Assembly: GCA_002418885.1 (NCBI GenBank)
Contig: DIEZ01000039.1
Location: 1-13,334, forward strand
Direction of reading: 5' to 3'
Source: Syntrophaceae bacterium UBA5761
Lineage (GTDB): Bacteria; Desulfobacterota; Syntrophia; Syntrophales; UBA4778
DNA length: 13,334 nucleotides
A program made the position numbers and the translations under genes. The notes below the pieces were generated by a model. It was given only the letters and a program-made list of their open reading frames with translations, was not told the origin of the DNA and did not search any database. Below are positions 1 to 7,503 of this stretch, piece after piece (positions within the stretch are counted from its first letter, which is position 1; each line of letters opens with the position of its first letter).

Positions 1-148
1 TTTTTGGCAACTGTTAAAGATCAGCCTTGCATATGCTTTTCATTTTCACTAACACGTAGAGACCTCCCTGTCAATGACATTCTTTCTGCTGCACCACGGC
101 GTGGTCATGAGCATGCGGGGTAAGGGTAGCTGTGAGCTTCAGGAAGGT

Positions 149-1531
149 CTATGTCAGCATGTTGTGTCTTTTAAGTTTCCTGATGAGTGTTGTGCGGTGA
201 ATCTTTAAAAAACGGGCAGTATCTTCCAGGTTATTTCCACAGGCCTTTAGAACTTGTTTTATAAAATCCCTCTCAAAGGATTCTACAGCTTTGTGGAGAT
301 CAGAATAATGGTCCGCTGTTTTTTCCCTGGTCGACGGGAAAAGCTTTCGGTCAAACTCTTCGTAAACGCATTTCTCATCGATCTTCTGTTCCTGCCTCAG
401 TACGACAATGCGTTCCACAAAATTCCTCAATTCTCTCACATTTCCAGGCCAAGGATAATCGCGCAGCACCTCAAGTGTTTCCAGCGTGAAGTATTTTTTA
501 ACATGGTAATGAGAACATAGCTCGTTGAGGAAAAAATCCGCCAAGACTTCGATGTCTTCCTTCCTTTCGCGAAGTGGCGGTATACGAATTGGTATCACAT
601 CCAGACGATAGAAGAGATCTTCCCGAAACTTACCTTCTCGTACCAATGCCGGAAGGTCTTTATTGGTTGCTGCCAAGAATCGGACGTCAACTCTGGTGCT
701 CTCCATGCTTCCTATGGGGAACAATTCTTTGTCCTGCAGAAGACGCAGCATTTTGGCCTGGATATTGAGGGGTATCTCGCTGATTTCGTCGAGGAACAGC
801 GTTCCTCCTTGGGCTGCTTCGACCAGTCCGACCTTCCCTGATTTTGACGCCCCGGTGAAAGACCCCGGCTGATACCCGAACAACTCCGATTCGAAAAGCT
901 CGTTTGGGATGGCGGCCATGTTAACCGTGATGAAAGGCTTCTTGCTTCTATTGCTGAGCTGATGGATAACCTTAGCCACCACTTCCTTACCGACACCCGA
1001 TTCTCCCGAAAGTAAGACTGTGGCATCGGTGGAAGCCGCCTGTGCGGCACGGAATAATACCTGCTGCATCTTTTCGCTCTTATACACCAACCCTTCCACG
1101 GCAGAAAAGGGGTTGAAAAAAGATGTGGCAAGGACGGTTTCTTCCCTTTTATCTGTGTATGGAGCGACTATCGAGGCAACAAAGGTTATTTTCCCATTAT
1201 GATCGAAGATCGGCGTACTCGACGCGATAACTTTTTTACCGGTACTGGGGATATTTTGTACGATCGTCGCTTTAGAGTTGCTCTTGAGTGCCAGGAGAGT
1301 AGCCGAACGGTCGATTACCCCCTTTTCCTCAAGGTCCTTCATGTTCCGGCCTACGACTGTTTTCAGGCTCAGGTTTGTAAACTCTTCATAGCACTTGCTT
1401 ACGCCGATGGTAATTGCGTCGCCGGTTGTGACGTATATCGCCGCCTCGTTATTCGGCTGAGAAAAACTCGAATCATTCTGGATGAACTCATGCGGATTGT
1501 GTTTGGAAGAATTTCCCTTGGGACCGTCCAT
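149..1531 (-). CDS. Sigma-54-dependent activator, PAS-AAA+-Fis HTH
   Basis: Enhancer-binding protein of 460 residues that would remodel sigma-54 RNA polymerase by ATP hydrolysis. An N-terminal PAS-like sensor covers roughly residues 30-125. The AAA+ domain has Walker A GESGVGK (176-182), the sigma-54 contact loop as GSFTGA (223-228; usual GAFTGA), Walker B GTLFLDE (243-249) and the WPGNVREL segment (361-368). A Fis-type helix-turn-helix occupies about 420-456. There is no response-regulator receiver domain, so activation is probably by a ligand or protein sensed through PAS rather than by phosphorylation. It is the last gene of the cluster and has its own -35/-10 promoter. The sigma-54 promoter and tandem palindromes upstream of the dehydratase gene, 11 kb away, are the obvious candidate target (inference). 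Start: GAGG lies 3 nt upstream, a short spacing; no better start is seen before the PAS region. Confidence 0.95.
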   Translation of the reverse strand: MDGPKGNSSKHNPHEFIQNDSSFSQPNNEAAIYVTTGDAITIGVSKCYEEFTNLSLKTVVGRNMKDLEEKGVIDRSATLLALKSNSKATIVQNIPSTGKKVIASSTPIFDHNGKITFVASIVAPYTDKREETVLATSFFNPFSAVEGLVYKSEKMQQVLFRAAQAASTDATVLLSGESGVGKEVVAKVIHQLSNRSKKPFITVNMAAIPNELFESELFGYQPGSFTGASKSGKVGLVEAAQGGTLFLDEISEIPLNIQAKMLRLLQDKELFPIGSMESTRVDVRFLAATNKDLPALVREGKFREDLFYRLDVIPIRIPPLRERKEDIEVLADFFLNELCSHYHVKKYFTLETLEVLRDYPWPGNVRELRNFVERIVVLRQEQKIDEKCVYEEFDRKLFPSTREKTADHYSDLHKAVESFERDFIKQVLKACGNNLEDTARFLKIHRTTLIRKLKRHNMLT

Positions 1532-1562
1532 GACCTCGCCCCATGAATCCTTTTGATAGGTA

Positions 1563-1590
1563 ATTATATTCCAAAGTATTTAACAATCAA
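1563..1590 (-). promoter_or_regulatory. Sigma-70-type promoter of the regulator gene
   Basis: On the minus strand a -35 TTGATT (1585-1590) and a perfect -10 TATAAT (1563-1568) are separated by 16 bp. Transcription would start near 1555, giving a leader of about 24 nt before the regulator start codon. No -24/-12 element was seen here, so the activator seems to be made independently of sigma-54. Confidence 0.6.
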
Positions 1591-1880
1591 GCATAAATTC
1601 TTACAAGTAACTTAAACGTAACGTTATGATATTCCAAGATACAGTAAAAGCAGCCGGGCAATAGGGAGTGACACATTGAGTACTCTTACAAACGGGATAG
1701 CTTGACGCTTCACCAATGATGTGAACACAGTCCCCAGACCACGCTTCTAGAACGGGCATAAAGCACCAATGACTTTTCGGTCTTGGATTACCCAGCTGCC
1801 GGTGGAATATATCACCATGCTCGTTACTTTCCAATGTGTGGCCGCCGACAGGCGGCCTGGGACGCTTCAGAAGGTCAACT
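1591..1880. other. Non-coding gap between regulator and permease
   Basis: Together with the regulator promoter this makes a gap of about 350 bp without a convincing gene. The only open frame of note (minus strand, 1601-1834, 77 codons) has no good ribosome site and no recognisable domain. The gap holds the hairpin at 1840-1857, an 8-bp palindrome TAACGTTA (1619-1626) and a 9-bp direct repeat ATATTCCAA (1566-1574 and 1629-1637). Nothing else was recognised. Confidence 0.6.
1840..1857. terminator. Hairpin downstream of the permease gene, possible weak terminator
   Basis: A perfect 7-bp GC-only stem, GGCCGCC / GGCGGCC, with tetraloop GACA, lies 23 bp after the permease stop codon. No T-run follows on the minus strand, so it is not a standard intrinsic terminator. 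It could act as a 3'-end stabiliser or a Rho-assisted stop. Confidence 0.4.
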
Positions 1881-2783
1881 TTACGAATATAACTTGGGGA
1901 AGGGAATGGTCAGCAAAAGCCCTGAGAGTATCAGAACAGAACCGATGATCATGTGTGCATTGATCGTTTCATGTAGCACCATGGCAGCAAGTATGCAGGA
2001 AAGAATCGGCTTGAGTAGGAAGGCAAACGATGCCGTTTGAGCCGAAGTTTTGAGAATGCCGTAGTAATAAAAGATGTATGCCAGAGCCGTCCCAACGAGA
2101 GAAACAAATGCGATGGTTGGCCAGGAGTCGTAAATTTCCTCCAGTCCTTGAACAGGCAGACGATACAAAGCAAAGGGGAGAAGGAGTAGACTTCCGATAA
2201 GTGACGAATAACCCATAAGGACTGCTCCTCCGTATATGGGCACAAACCGTCGGGAGATGCATATACTCAAGGCAAAGAAAAAGGCGGCCGCAAGCATAAT
2301 CCCGAGGCCTTTCAACGAATTGGTGGATAGGACCCCTGATTCATACGCAAAAAAAAACGCACCGACCATGCCCAACGTTACAGATATCCATTTTTGGGCC
2401 GACCAGTCTTCGTTATTGACATAGCGAGAAAGAATCAGGACGAATACGGGATTGGCACTCATAACGACGGCCGCAGAAGCGGCCTTCGCAAGGACGATGA
2501 TGGCGATGTGGAAAAGACTCATTGTGAGTGTTACCCCGATGATCCCGTTGAGGCAGAAAACCCAGAAATCCTTCCAACCGAGCGGTTCTGTACGCCGCCA
2601 TATGGTGGGAACAGAGATGCCGAGCAGAACTATGCCGGTCACAAAGAAGCGGATGAAAGCAATTACCATCGGATCGACCGTGGGCCCGATGATCTTGCTG
2701 GCGACTTCTACGGTGCTGAACAGTGCAACACCCCCAAGTAAACCCAGGATGCCGACAACTTTGTCTTTAGGCATTGAAGGCAT
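1881..2783 (-). CDS. EamA/DMT-family permease
   Basis: Inner-membrane protein of 300 residues with about ten hydrophobic helices in two EamA-type halves (roughly residues 9-147 and 157-295). The ending is typical of drug/metabolite transporters: a KPILS...LHE segment around 260-275, then a last glycine-rich helix. Known members move amino acids, nucleosides, drugs or other small metabolites; the sequence does not reveal the substrate. Its place in the cluster suggests movement of a pathway substrate or product (inference). It follows the acyl-CoA dehydrogenase gene by 70 bp without an evident terminator, so it may share that transcript. Start uncertain: the first ATG has AAGGA directly against it, whereas the ATG at 2774 (Met4) has the same site 9 nt away, a better spacing, giving 297 residues. 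Confidence 0.85.
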   Translation of the reverse strand: MPSMPKDKVVGILGLLGGVALFSTVEVASKIIGPTVDPMVIAFIRFFVTGIVLLGISVPTIWRRTEPLGWKDFWVFCLNGIIGVTLTMSLFHIAIIVLAKAASAAVVMSANPVFVLILSRYVNNEDWSAQKWISVTLGMVGAFFFAYESGVLSTNSLKGLGIMLAAAFFFALSICISRRFVPIYGGAVLMGYSSLIGSLLLLPFALYRLPVQGLEEIYDSWPTIAFVSLVGTALAYIFYYYGILKTSAQTASFAFLLKPILSCILAAMVLHETINAHMIIGSVLILSGLLLTIPFPKLYS

Positions 2784-2853
2784 TCCTTCTTCCCAAAGCC
2801 AGCGATAAGCCCTGCCAGCCCCAACCGGCGAATAAGACCAGCGAATTGTACTG

Positions 2854-4005
2854 TTAACGAAGCCCCAATACCTGGCGGGAAATCACGATGCGTTGAATTT
2901 CGTTAGTCCCTTCATATATCTGTGTAACTTTGGCATCCCGCATGTAGCGCTCAACAGGATACTCTTTGCAATACCCATAACCGCCGAACAACTGGACGCA
3001 ATCCGTGGTCACCTTCATGGCTGCATCTGTTCCATACCATTTGGCCAGAGACGCCGCGACCATCGCATCCGGGTGCTTCACGTCTTCATACCATGCCGCG
3101 CGATACACAAGAAGCCTCGCTGCTTCAATCTGGGCGACCATCTCAGAAATACGCCATTGAATGCCCTGATTGGATGCAATGGGACGTCCAAACTGCTCGC
3201 GCTGCTTGACGTAAGCAATTGTATGTTCCAAACAACCCTCGGCGATGCCCACACCCTGAGCACCAACAACAGTGCGACCGCCATTCAGGACGCCCAATGC
3301 CACGTTTAATCCTTTACCTTCTTCGAGGAGCCTGTTTTCCACTGGCACCTCGCAATCTTCAAAAGTAAGATTCACAGTGGGCGAACCATTCAGACCCATC
3401 TTTTCGATAGGCTTTCCGACAACCAGCCCAGGAGCGTCCTTGCCCACGATCAATGTGCTGATTCCCTTGTAGCCTTTGATATTTGGATTGGTTCTGACCA
3501 TGGTGATGTAGTAACTAGCGTAGCCTCCGTTCGTAATAAAAATTTTCTCCCCGTTGATGATGTACTTGTCACCTTTTTGGACAGCGCTGCAGCGGAGGTT
3601 GGAATTATCGGAACCAGCGTTCGGTTCCGTTAGGGCAAAACCGGCAAGGTATCTTCCGTCACAGGACGGGAGCAAATATTTCTGTTTAAGTTCTTCCGTG
3701 CCATACAAGTACACTGGCATACATCCAGCTCCCAAGTGAACAAGCATTATCACTGCGGTGCTTGCGCAGGCTTTTGCCACTTCCTCGATGAATATGGCTT
3801 TGCAGATTGTATCTAAGCCCGATCCGCCATATTGTTCGGGAAAAGGGAAGCCCATGTATCCCAGTTCTCCGAATTTTTGCAGTGTTTCTATAGGAAAGCG
3901 ATGCTCCCGGTCGATGACCGGGGCGAGCGGGGCTATTTCATTGCGGGTGAATTTGCGAATATTTTCCTGAAAAACATACTGCTGGTCTGTAAATTCATAA
4001 TTCAT
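2854..4005 (-). CDS. Acyl-CoA dehydrogenase (short/branched-chain type)
   Basis: FAD enzyme of 383 residues, the usual length for the family, forming the 2,3-double bond of an acyl-CoA and passing electrons to an electron-transfer flavoprotein. Both family signatures are present: FALTEPNAGSDNSN, and near the C-terminus IYEGTNEIQR, whose Glu365 is in the position of the catalytic base of short-chain and butyryl-CoA dehydrogenases. The order N-terminal helical, middle beta, C-terminal helical domain is intact. No etfAB genes lie in the window. It sits 177 bp after the Zn-ribbon/OB gene, with a hairpin in the gap, and may be a separate transcription unit. A GGGGAGGA ribosome site precedes the start. 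Chain-length and branching preference cannot be read safely; a 2-methyl-branched acyl-CoA is suggested only by the neighbours. Confidence 0.93.
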   Translation of the reverse strand: MNYEFTDQQYVFQENIRKFTRNEIAPLAPVIDREHRFPIETLQKFGELGYMGFPFPEQYGGSGLDTICKAIFIEEVAKACASTAVIMLVHLGAGCMPVYLYGTEELKQKYLLPSCDGRYLAGFALTEPNAGSDNSNLRCSAVQKGDKYIINGEKIFITNGGYASYYITMVRTNPNIKGYKGISTLIVGKDAPGLVVGKPIEKMGLNGSPTVNLTFEDCEVPVENRLLEEGKGLNVALGVLNGGRTVVGAQGVGIAEGCLEHTIAYVKQREQFGRPIASNQGIQWRISEMVAQIEAARLLVYRAAWYEDVKHPDAMVAASLAKWYGTDAAMKVTTDCVQLFGGYGYCKEYPVERYMRDAKVTQIYEGTNEIQRIVISRQVLGLR

Positions 4006-4039
4006 GTCCTTTATTTCCTCCCCCGAAAAAAATCATTTC

Positions 4040-4063
4040 ATAGTGCCTCTCGAAGAGGCCTAT
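4040..4063. repeat. Hairpin in the leader of the acyl-CoA dehydrogenase gene
   Basis: GCCTCT (4045-4050) and AGAGGC (4054-4059) pair around a CGA loop. Allowing one bulged base (4044), the stem extends with ATAG/CTAT to 10 bp. On the minus strand a run of T follows about 9-11 nt later, too far for a textbook terminator. It lies about 35 bp upstream of the start codon. Confidence 0.4.
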
Positions 4064-4182
4064 AGTTTAAAAATCAAACAGTCACTGCATAACTCCCTGC
4101 ATCTCAATAAATCAAAGGGCTTTTTCATCTCTGTTGTGTGATGGGCTGACCATCGCGATTGTCACTTCAACGATATTAAGGG

Positions 4183-4599
4183 TTATTCACGCATGACGCA
4201 AAATGCTGGCCGTGCTGCCGCGACTCCAGCTGAGAATTCGTCTGCCGGGCAGACCTTAAAGCTGAGGGCAGTTTTTTTTCCCATGAGATCCATGCCCGCT
4301 TTTCGGGGGTCGATATCGATAAGATTCCCCATTATCCAAGGACCTTCTTCGAGCTCTACCAATGCCACAGTATACGGTAATTCAGCTTCGCGCCCCCTTG
4401 CGGCTACATAAACGGTGCTCAAAGTAACTATTAGACCGTTTCCGCTAAGCTCACATACTTCCATGTTTGTTCCGGCACATTTGCTACAGGCCATCGTTGG
4501 GGGACAGGTAATCTTCCCGCAATCATTACACTTAAGGCCCAACAGTTTGTTTTTGCGAAGAGCCTTGTTATATTGCCTAAAAGGCAGCCTGTATTCCAT
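4183..4599 (-). CDS. Zn-ribbon/OB-fold (DUF35) thiolase partner
   Basis: Small protein of 138 residues. An N-terminal rubredoxin-like zinc ribbon has Cys24, Cys27, Cys38 and Cys41 (CxxC...CxxC). A predicted OB fold follows from about residue 48, with the family's YTVALVELEEGPWIMGNL stretch. Proteins of this family are known as obligate partners of SCP2-type thiolases and of related enzymes such as archaeal acetoacetyl-CoA thiolase/HMG-CoA synthase complexes, where they bridge or channel CoA. Here it starts 10 bp after the thiolase stop codon, so the two are almost surely co-translated and form a complex (inference). The start is firm: AGGAGG lies 5 nt before the ATG. No catalytic activity of its own is expected. 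Confidence 0.92.
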   Translation of the reverse strand: MEYRLPFRQYNKALRKNKLLGLKCNDCGKITCPPTMACSKCAGTNMEVCELSGNGLIVTLSTVYVAARGREAELPYTVALVELEEGPWIMGNLIDIDPRKAGMDLMGKKTALSFKVCPADEFSAGVAAARPAFCVMRE

Positions 4600-4609
4600 C
4601 GCATCCTCC

Positions 4610-5791
4610 TTACTTTTCTGTTGTCAAGATAATGTTTGTAACCACCCCGTCAGCACCCATAGTATCAGTCATCCCATACCTTGCGCCCTCTACTTGCCGG
4701 CCCTGCTCCATCAGTTCACCCCTGAGCTGCTGGGTTACTTCGACAACCTGGCCGACGCCGGTTGCACCAACTGGGTGCCCTTTGGCTTTTAGCCCACCAG
4801 AGATGTTTATGGGAATCTTCCCACCGATGCGCGTATTGCCCTTTTCCCAAGCATCTCCTGCCGTCCCGTACTCAAAAAAACCCAAGCCTTCTGCTGCTAT
4901 CAATGAGGCAATGCTGAAGCAGTCATGCAGTTCGCACAAGTCGATATCTTCGGGTGTGATGCCAGCCATACGGTATGCTTGTCGGGATGAAACTTCCCGC
5001 GACCTGATCCTGGGATAGTAAGCGGACTGTGAGCTTATCCTGCCAGAGGAGGCCTGGCCCACCCCGGCGATGTAAACTGGCCTCTTGTCCAGTTTTTTGG
5101 CAAACTCTTCCGAAGCGAGCACGATGGCAGCGGAGCCATCAGTAAAAGGACAACAATTATGCAGACGCAGAGGTGTTGCAACCATTGGACTATTCAGCAC
5201 GTCCTCTTTGGTCAATTTCTTATGGATCTGCGCTTTGGGGTTTAGCAAGGCATACTCATGCGATTGTACGCTGACACAGGCCATGATGCCCTCAAGTTTT
5301 GACAAAGGAATGTTGTACGTACGGCAATAAAGGTGGGCCAACATTCCGAACGACGCAGGATATACAAACCCGGTGGGCCATTCATAGAGGCTATCAGCAC
5401 AGGTCACAAACACCCTTGTCGCTAGTGGGGTTGGCAATGCTGTGGCTCGCTCTACCCCTCCGACCAAAACAATATCGTAAAAACCTGAGGCTACCCAAAT
5501 GAAACCCTCCCTTACTGCCATTGTTCCCGATGAACACGCCCCTTCTAGACGAGTGGCGGGAATGTTGTAACAACCAATTTCGTTGGCTACATAAGATTGT
5601 AAAGTGCTCTGGCCTTCTTCAAATGCCCCCCAGGCATTTCCCATGAGAAAGGCCTGGATGTCCCCCGGCATCAGGCCGGAGTCAATTATGGCCTCCATCG
5701 CGGTCTCGGACATCAATTCTGTCGACGGCTTTTCCGACCTGAACATATAGTTTGAATGACCCGTTCCCAATACTGCGACTCTTCTCATCAT
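4610..5791 (-). CDS. SCP2-type thiolase (acetyl-CoA acetyltransferase family)
   Basis: Thiolase of 393 residues predicted to cleave a 3-oxoacyl-CoA with CoA. The nucleophile is Cys86 in EGACSSG. His289 and Cys291 lie in an HDCF motif, and His339 is in KAKGHPVGATG. The C-terminal CxG motif of classical thiolases is replaced by GAD (379-381). In SCP2-type thiolases the HDCF cysteine takes over that role, so this pattern indicates an active SCP2-type enzyme, not a broken one. SCP2 thiolases of peroxisomes accept 2-methyl-branched 3-oxoacyl-CoAs, which matches the racemase-like protein in this cluster. It needs the downstream Zn-ribbon/OB protein. Two tandem ATGs begin the gene; AAGGAG is 3 nt from the first and 6 nt from the second (5788), so the second may be used. 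Confidence 0.93.
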   Translation of the reverse strand: MMRRVAVLGTGHSNYMFRSEKPSTELMSETAMEAIIDSGLMPGDIQAFLMGNAWGAFEEGQSTLQSYVANEIGCYNIPATRLEGACSSGTMAVREGFIWVASGFYDIVLVGGVERATALPTPLATRVFVTCADSLYEWPTGFVYPASFGMLAHLYCRTYNIPLSKLEGIMACVSVQSHEYALLNPKAQIHKKLTKEDVLNSPMVATPLRLHNCCPFTDGSAAIVLASEEFAKKLDKRPVYIAGVGQASSGRISSQSAYYPRIRSREVSSRQAYRMAGITPEDIDLCELHDCFSIASLIAAEGLGFFEYGTAGDAWEKGNTRIGGKIPINISGGLKAKGHPVGATGVGQVVEVTQQLRGELMEQGRQVEGARYGMTDTMGADGVVTNIILTTEK

Positions 5792-5843
5792 CTTCTCCTT
5801 GCGTTAAAAAATCTGGTTCACGCGCAAAAACTGCCCCGCTCAT

Positions 5844-6605
5844 TTAGGGAGCCATGCGGAGCGCACCATCTATTCTGATGGTTTCTCCATTTAGATAACT
5901 GTTTTCAATTATATGCAACACCAACATAGCATATTCCGGGGGTTTTCCCAGTCTACGGGGAAACGGGATCATCTGTGCCAGCTGTGCTTTCAGTTGGTCT
6001 GAAAAGTTCGCTACCAGCGGCGTATCGAAAAGACCAGGGGCAATAGAGCAGACTCTTATTCCGATATCCATCAGATCACGCGCCAGCGGAAGCGTCATCC
6101 CCACGAGAGCTGCCTTGCTCGCCGAATAAGCGGCCTGTCCCCTTTGACCTTCAAACGCTGCGCCGGACGCTGTGTTGATGATAACTCCCCTTTCTCCATC
6201 CTCGTTGGGACTGTTTAGCGTCATTTTCTCAGCCGTCAGCCTCATCACATCAAATGGGCCGATAAGGTTGATATCGATTGTCTTCTTAAAAAGCTCAAGG
6301 TCATGCGGCCCCTTTTTGCTCACCAGCTTTGCCCCGGGTGCTACTCCGGCGCAGTTCACCAGGACATCGATGCGACCACGCCATTCCATTGCGAGGTCTA
6401 CTGCCTTCTTTACCTGAGCGTTGTCCGTGATGTCCGTCATCACGAAAAGTGAATTCTTCAATACCTTTGCGAGAGCTTCCCCTTTCTCCCCGTTAATGTC
6501 GATCATCACAACATTTCCTCCCATGCTGGCAAGCAAGGTGGAAACAGCTTTGCCCAGACCGGATACGCCGCCCGTTACCAGGATCGTTTTTCCTTGAATT
6601 TCCAT
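5844..6605 (-). CDS. SDR 3-hydroxyacyl-CoA dehydrogenase, HSD17B10-like
   Basis: Short-chain dehydrogenase of 253 residues that should oxidise a 3-hydroxyacyl-CoA to the 3-oxoacyl-CoA with NAD. The Rossmann motif TGGVSGLG is at 11-18, Asp36 after the second strand favours NAD over NADP, NCAG is at 84-87, and the catalytic set is Ser147, Tyr160, Lys164 (YSASK). The stretch GQRGQAAYSASKAALVGMTL, the SIAPGLFDTPL segment and the ending NGETIRIDGALRMAP resemble type-10 17beta-hydroxysteroid dehydrogenase, whose known physiological substrate is 2-methyl-3-hydroxybutyryl-CoA. It takes the place of a FadB-type dehydrogenase between hydratase and thiolase genes. AGGAGG is 13 nt from the start, longer than usual, but no other Met precedes the nucleotide-binding motif. 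A steroid alcohol substrate cannot be excluded. Confidence 0.93.
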   Translation of the reverse strand: MEIQGKTILVTGGVSGLGKAVSTLLASMGGNVVMIDINGEKGEALAKVLKNSLFVMTDITDNAQVKKAVDLAMEWRGRIDVLVNCAGVAPGAKLVSKKGPHDLELFKKTIDINLIGPFDVMRLTAEKMTLNSPNEDGERGVIINTASGAAFEGQRGQAAYSASKAALVGMTLPLARDLMDIGIRVCSIAPGLFDTPLVANFSDQLKAQLAQMIPFPRRLGKPPEYAMLVLHIIENSYLNGETIRIDGALRMAP

Positions 6606-6642
6606 AGCTTTTTCGAAGCCTCCTTTGTAATTGTAAAGATTA

Positions 6643-7422
6643 TTATCTGCCCTTGAATGCGGCTTTCCTTTTTTCCAAGAAAGCGTTCATTCCCTCGATA
6701 CGGTCTTCGGTATTAAAAAGGACGCCCGAGCACTTGGATTCGTTCTCCTGTGCCGCATCCCTGCCGAGGTCCGCACCGACATTTATTGCGTTTTTTATCA
6801 TCGCAAGGGCGATGGGCGCCCTGGTTGCCAGGACTTTAGCCATCTTCATTGCCTCTTCGATAAGTTTGTCATCGGGAACGATACGATTGACGATACCAAG
6901 GCGATAAGCTTCTGCTGCTGGCACCGGGTCCCCAAGAAATATCAGTTCCTTAGCACGGGCTCGGCCTACGAGCCTCGTCAGCCTCGACGTACCCCCTGCG
7001 GCAGGAAGAACGCCCAGCTTCACTTCCGGCAGGCCTATCCTGGCATTTTCGCTAGCGATCCTGATATCGCAGGACAAGGCTAGCTCGAGTCCACCCCCCA
7101 AGGCGTATCCGCCGATCGCGGCGATTACCGGTTTCTGGAAATCCTCGAAACAATTAAAGACAGACTGAATATTGCGCGAATAAACATAAGCTTCATAACT
7201 ATTGTTGATTTTTGAAACTTCTTTGAGATTTGCCCCTGCCCCGAAAACCGACTCTCCACCCCATAATATCGTAACTTTAAGAGATTCGTCTTTTCCGATA
7301 AGGTCCAAAGCGGCCTTCAGCTCTTTGAGCATCAGATAGCTTAGAGCATTGAGGGATTTTTCTTCGTTAAGCTTAATGATCGCCACACCGTCATACGAAC
7401 TCAATAATATAGTGCTAAACAT
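6643..7422 (-). CDS. Enoyl-CoA hydratase (crotonase family)
   Basis: Crotonase-fold protein of 259 residues, predicted to add water to a trans-2-enoyl-CoA. Both catalytic glutamates of true hydratases are present: Glu113 in ALGGGLELALSCD and Glu133 in GLPEVKLGVLPAAGG, matching Glu144 and Glu164 of the rat enzyme. The oxyanion-hole segments (VFGAGANLKE around 59-68, and the GGG around 109-111) are intact. It leads the downstream block, 37 bp before the dehydrogenase gene. An intrinsic terminator ends 18 bp upstream of its start codon, so expression requires readthrough or an unseen promoter within the terminator or the end of the lactonase gene. AGGGG lies about 7 nt before the ATG. Confidence 0.93.
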   Translation of the reverse strand: MFSTILLSSYDGVAIIKLNEEKSLNALSYLMLKELKAALDLIGKDESLKVTILWGGESVFGAGANLKEVSKINNSYEAYVYSRNIQSVFNCFEDFQKPVIAAIGGYALGGGLELALSCDIRIASENARIGLPEVKLGVLPAAGGTSRLTRLVGRARAKELIFLGDPVPAAEAYRLGIVNRIVPDDKLIEEAMKMAKVLATRAPIALAMIKNAINVGADLGRDAAQENESKCSGVLFNTEDRIEGMNAFLEKRKAAFKGR

Positions 7423-7440
7423 AGTAATTCCCCTGTTCTA

Positions 7441-7485
7441 ATAAAAAAGGCTCATCCGGTAAATGTAGTAATGAGCCTTTTTTAT
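7441..7485 (-). terminator. Intrinsic terminator between the lactonase and hydratase genes
   Basis: A perfect 15-bp inverted repeat (7441-7455 and 7471-7485) with a 15-nt loop. Its core is GGCTCAT/ATGAGCC flanked by six A and six T, so on the minus strand a GC-containing stem runs into a T-tract. It lies 18 bp after the lactonase stop codon and 18 bp before the hydratase start codon. The repeat is symmetrical and would also work on the plus strand. Confidence 0.88.
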
Positions 7486-7503
7486 CATCATTCATGTGTC
7501 GAT

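Noticed and set aside
93..105. Small hairpin ACCAC-GGC-GTGGT downstream of the regulator gene
   Set aside because: Only 5 bp and no T-run on the minus strand; not enough to call a terminator.
1656..1674. Possible -24/-12 element upstream of the regulator (TGTCAC...TTGC)
   Set aside because: Lacks the GG dinucleotide and the spacing is one base too long.
1601..1834. Minus-strand open frame of 77 codons in the gap after the permease
   Set aside because: No ribosome site, no domain, AT-rich non-coding look.
5823..5838. GG-N10-GC element upstream of the thiolase gene (CGGGGCAGTTTTTGCG)
   Set aside because: Only the GG, GC and T-run match sigma-54 consensus; the leading T and the CAC of the -24 box are missing and no activator site is near.
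6606..6621. GG-N10-GC spacing upstream of the SDR gene
   Set aside because: The -12 part reads AAGC rather than TTGC; such spacing alone occurs by chance.
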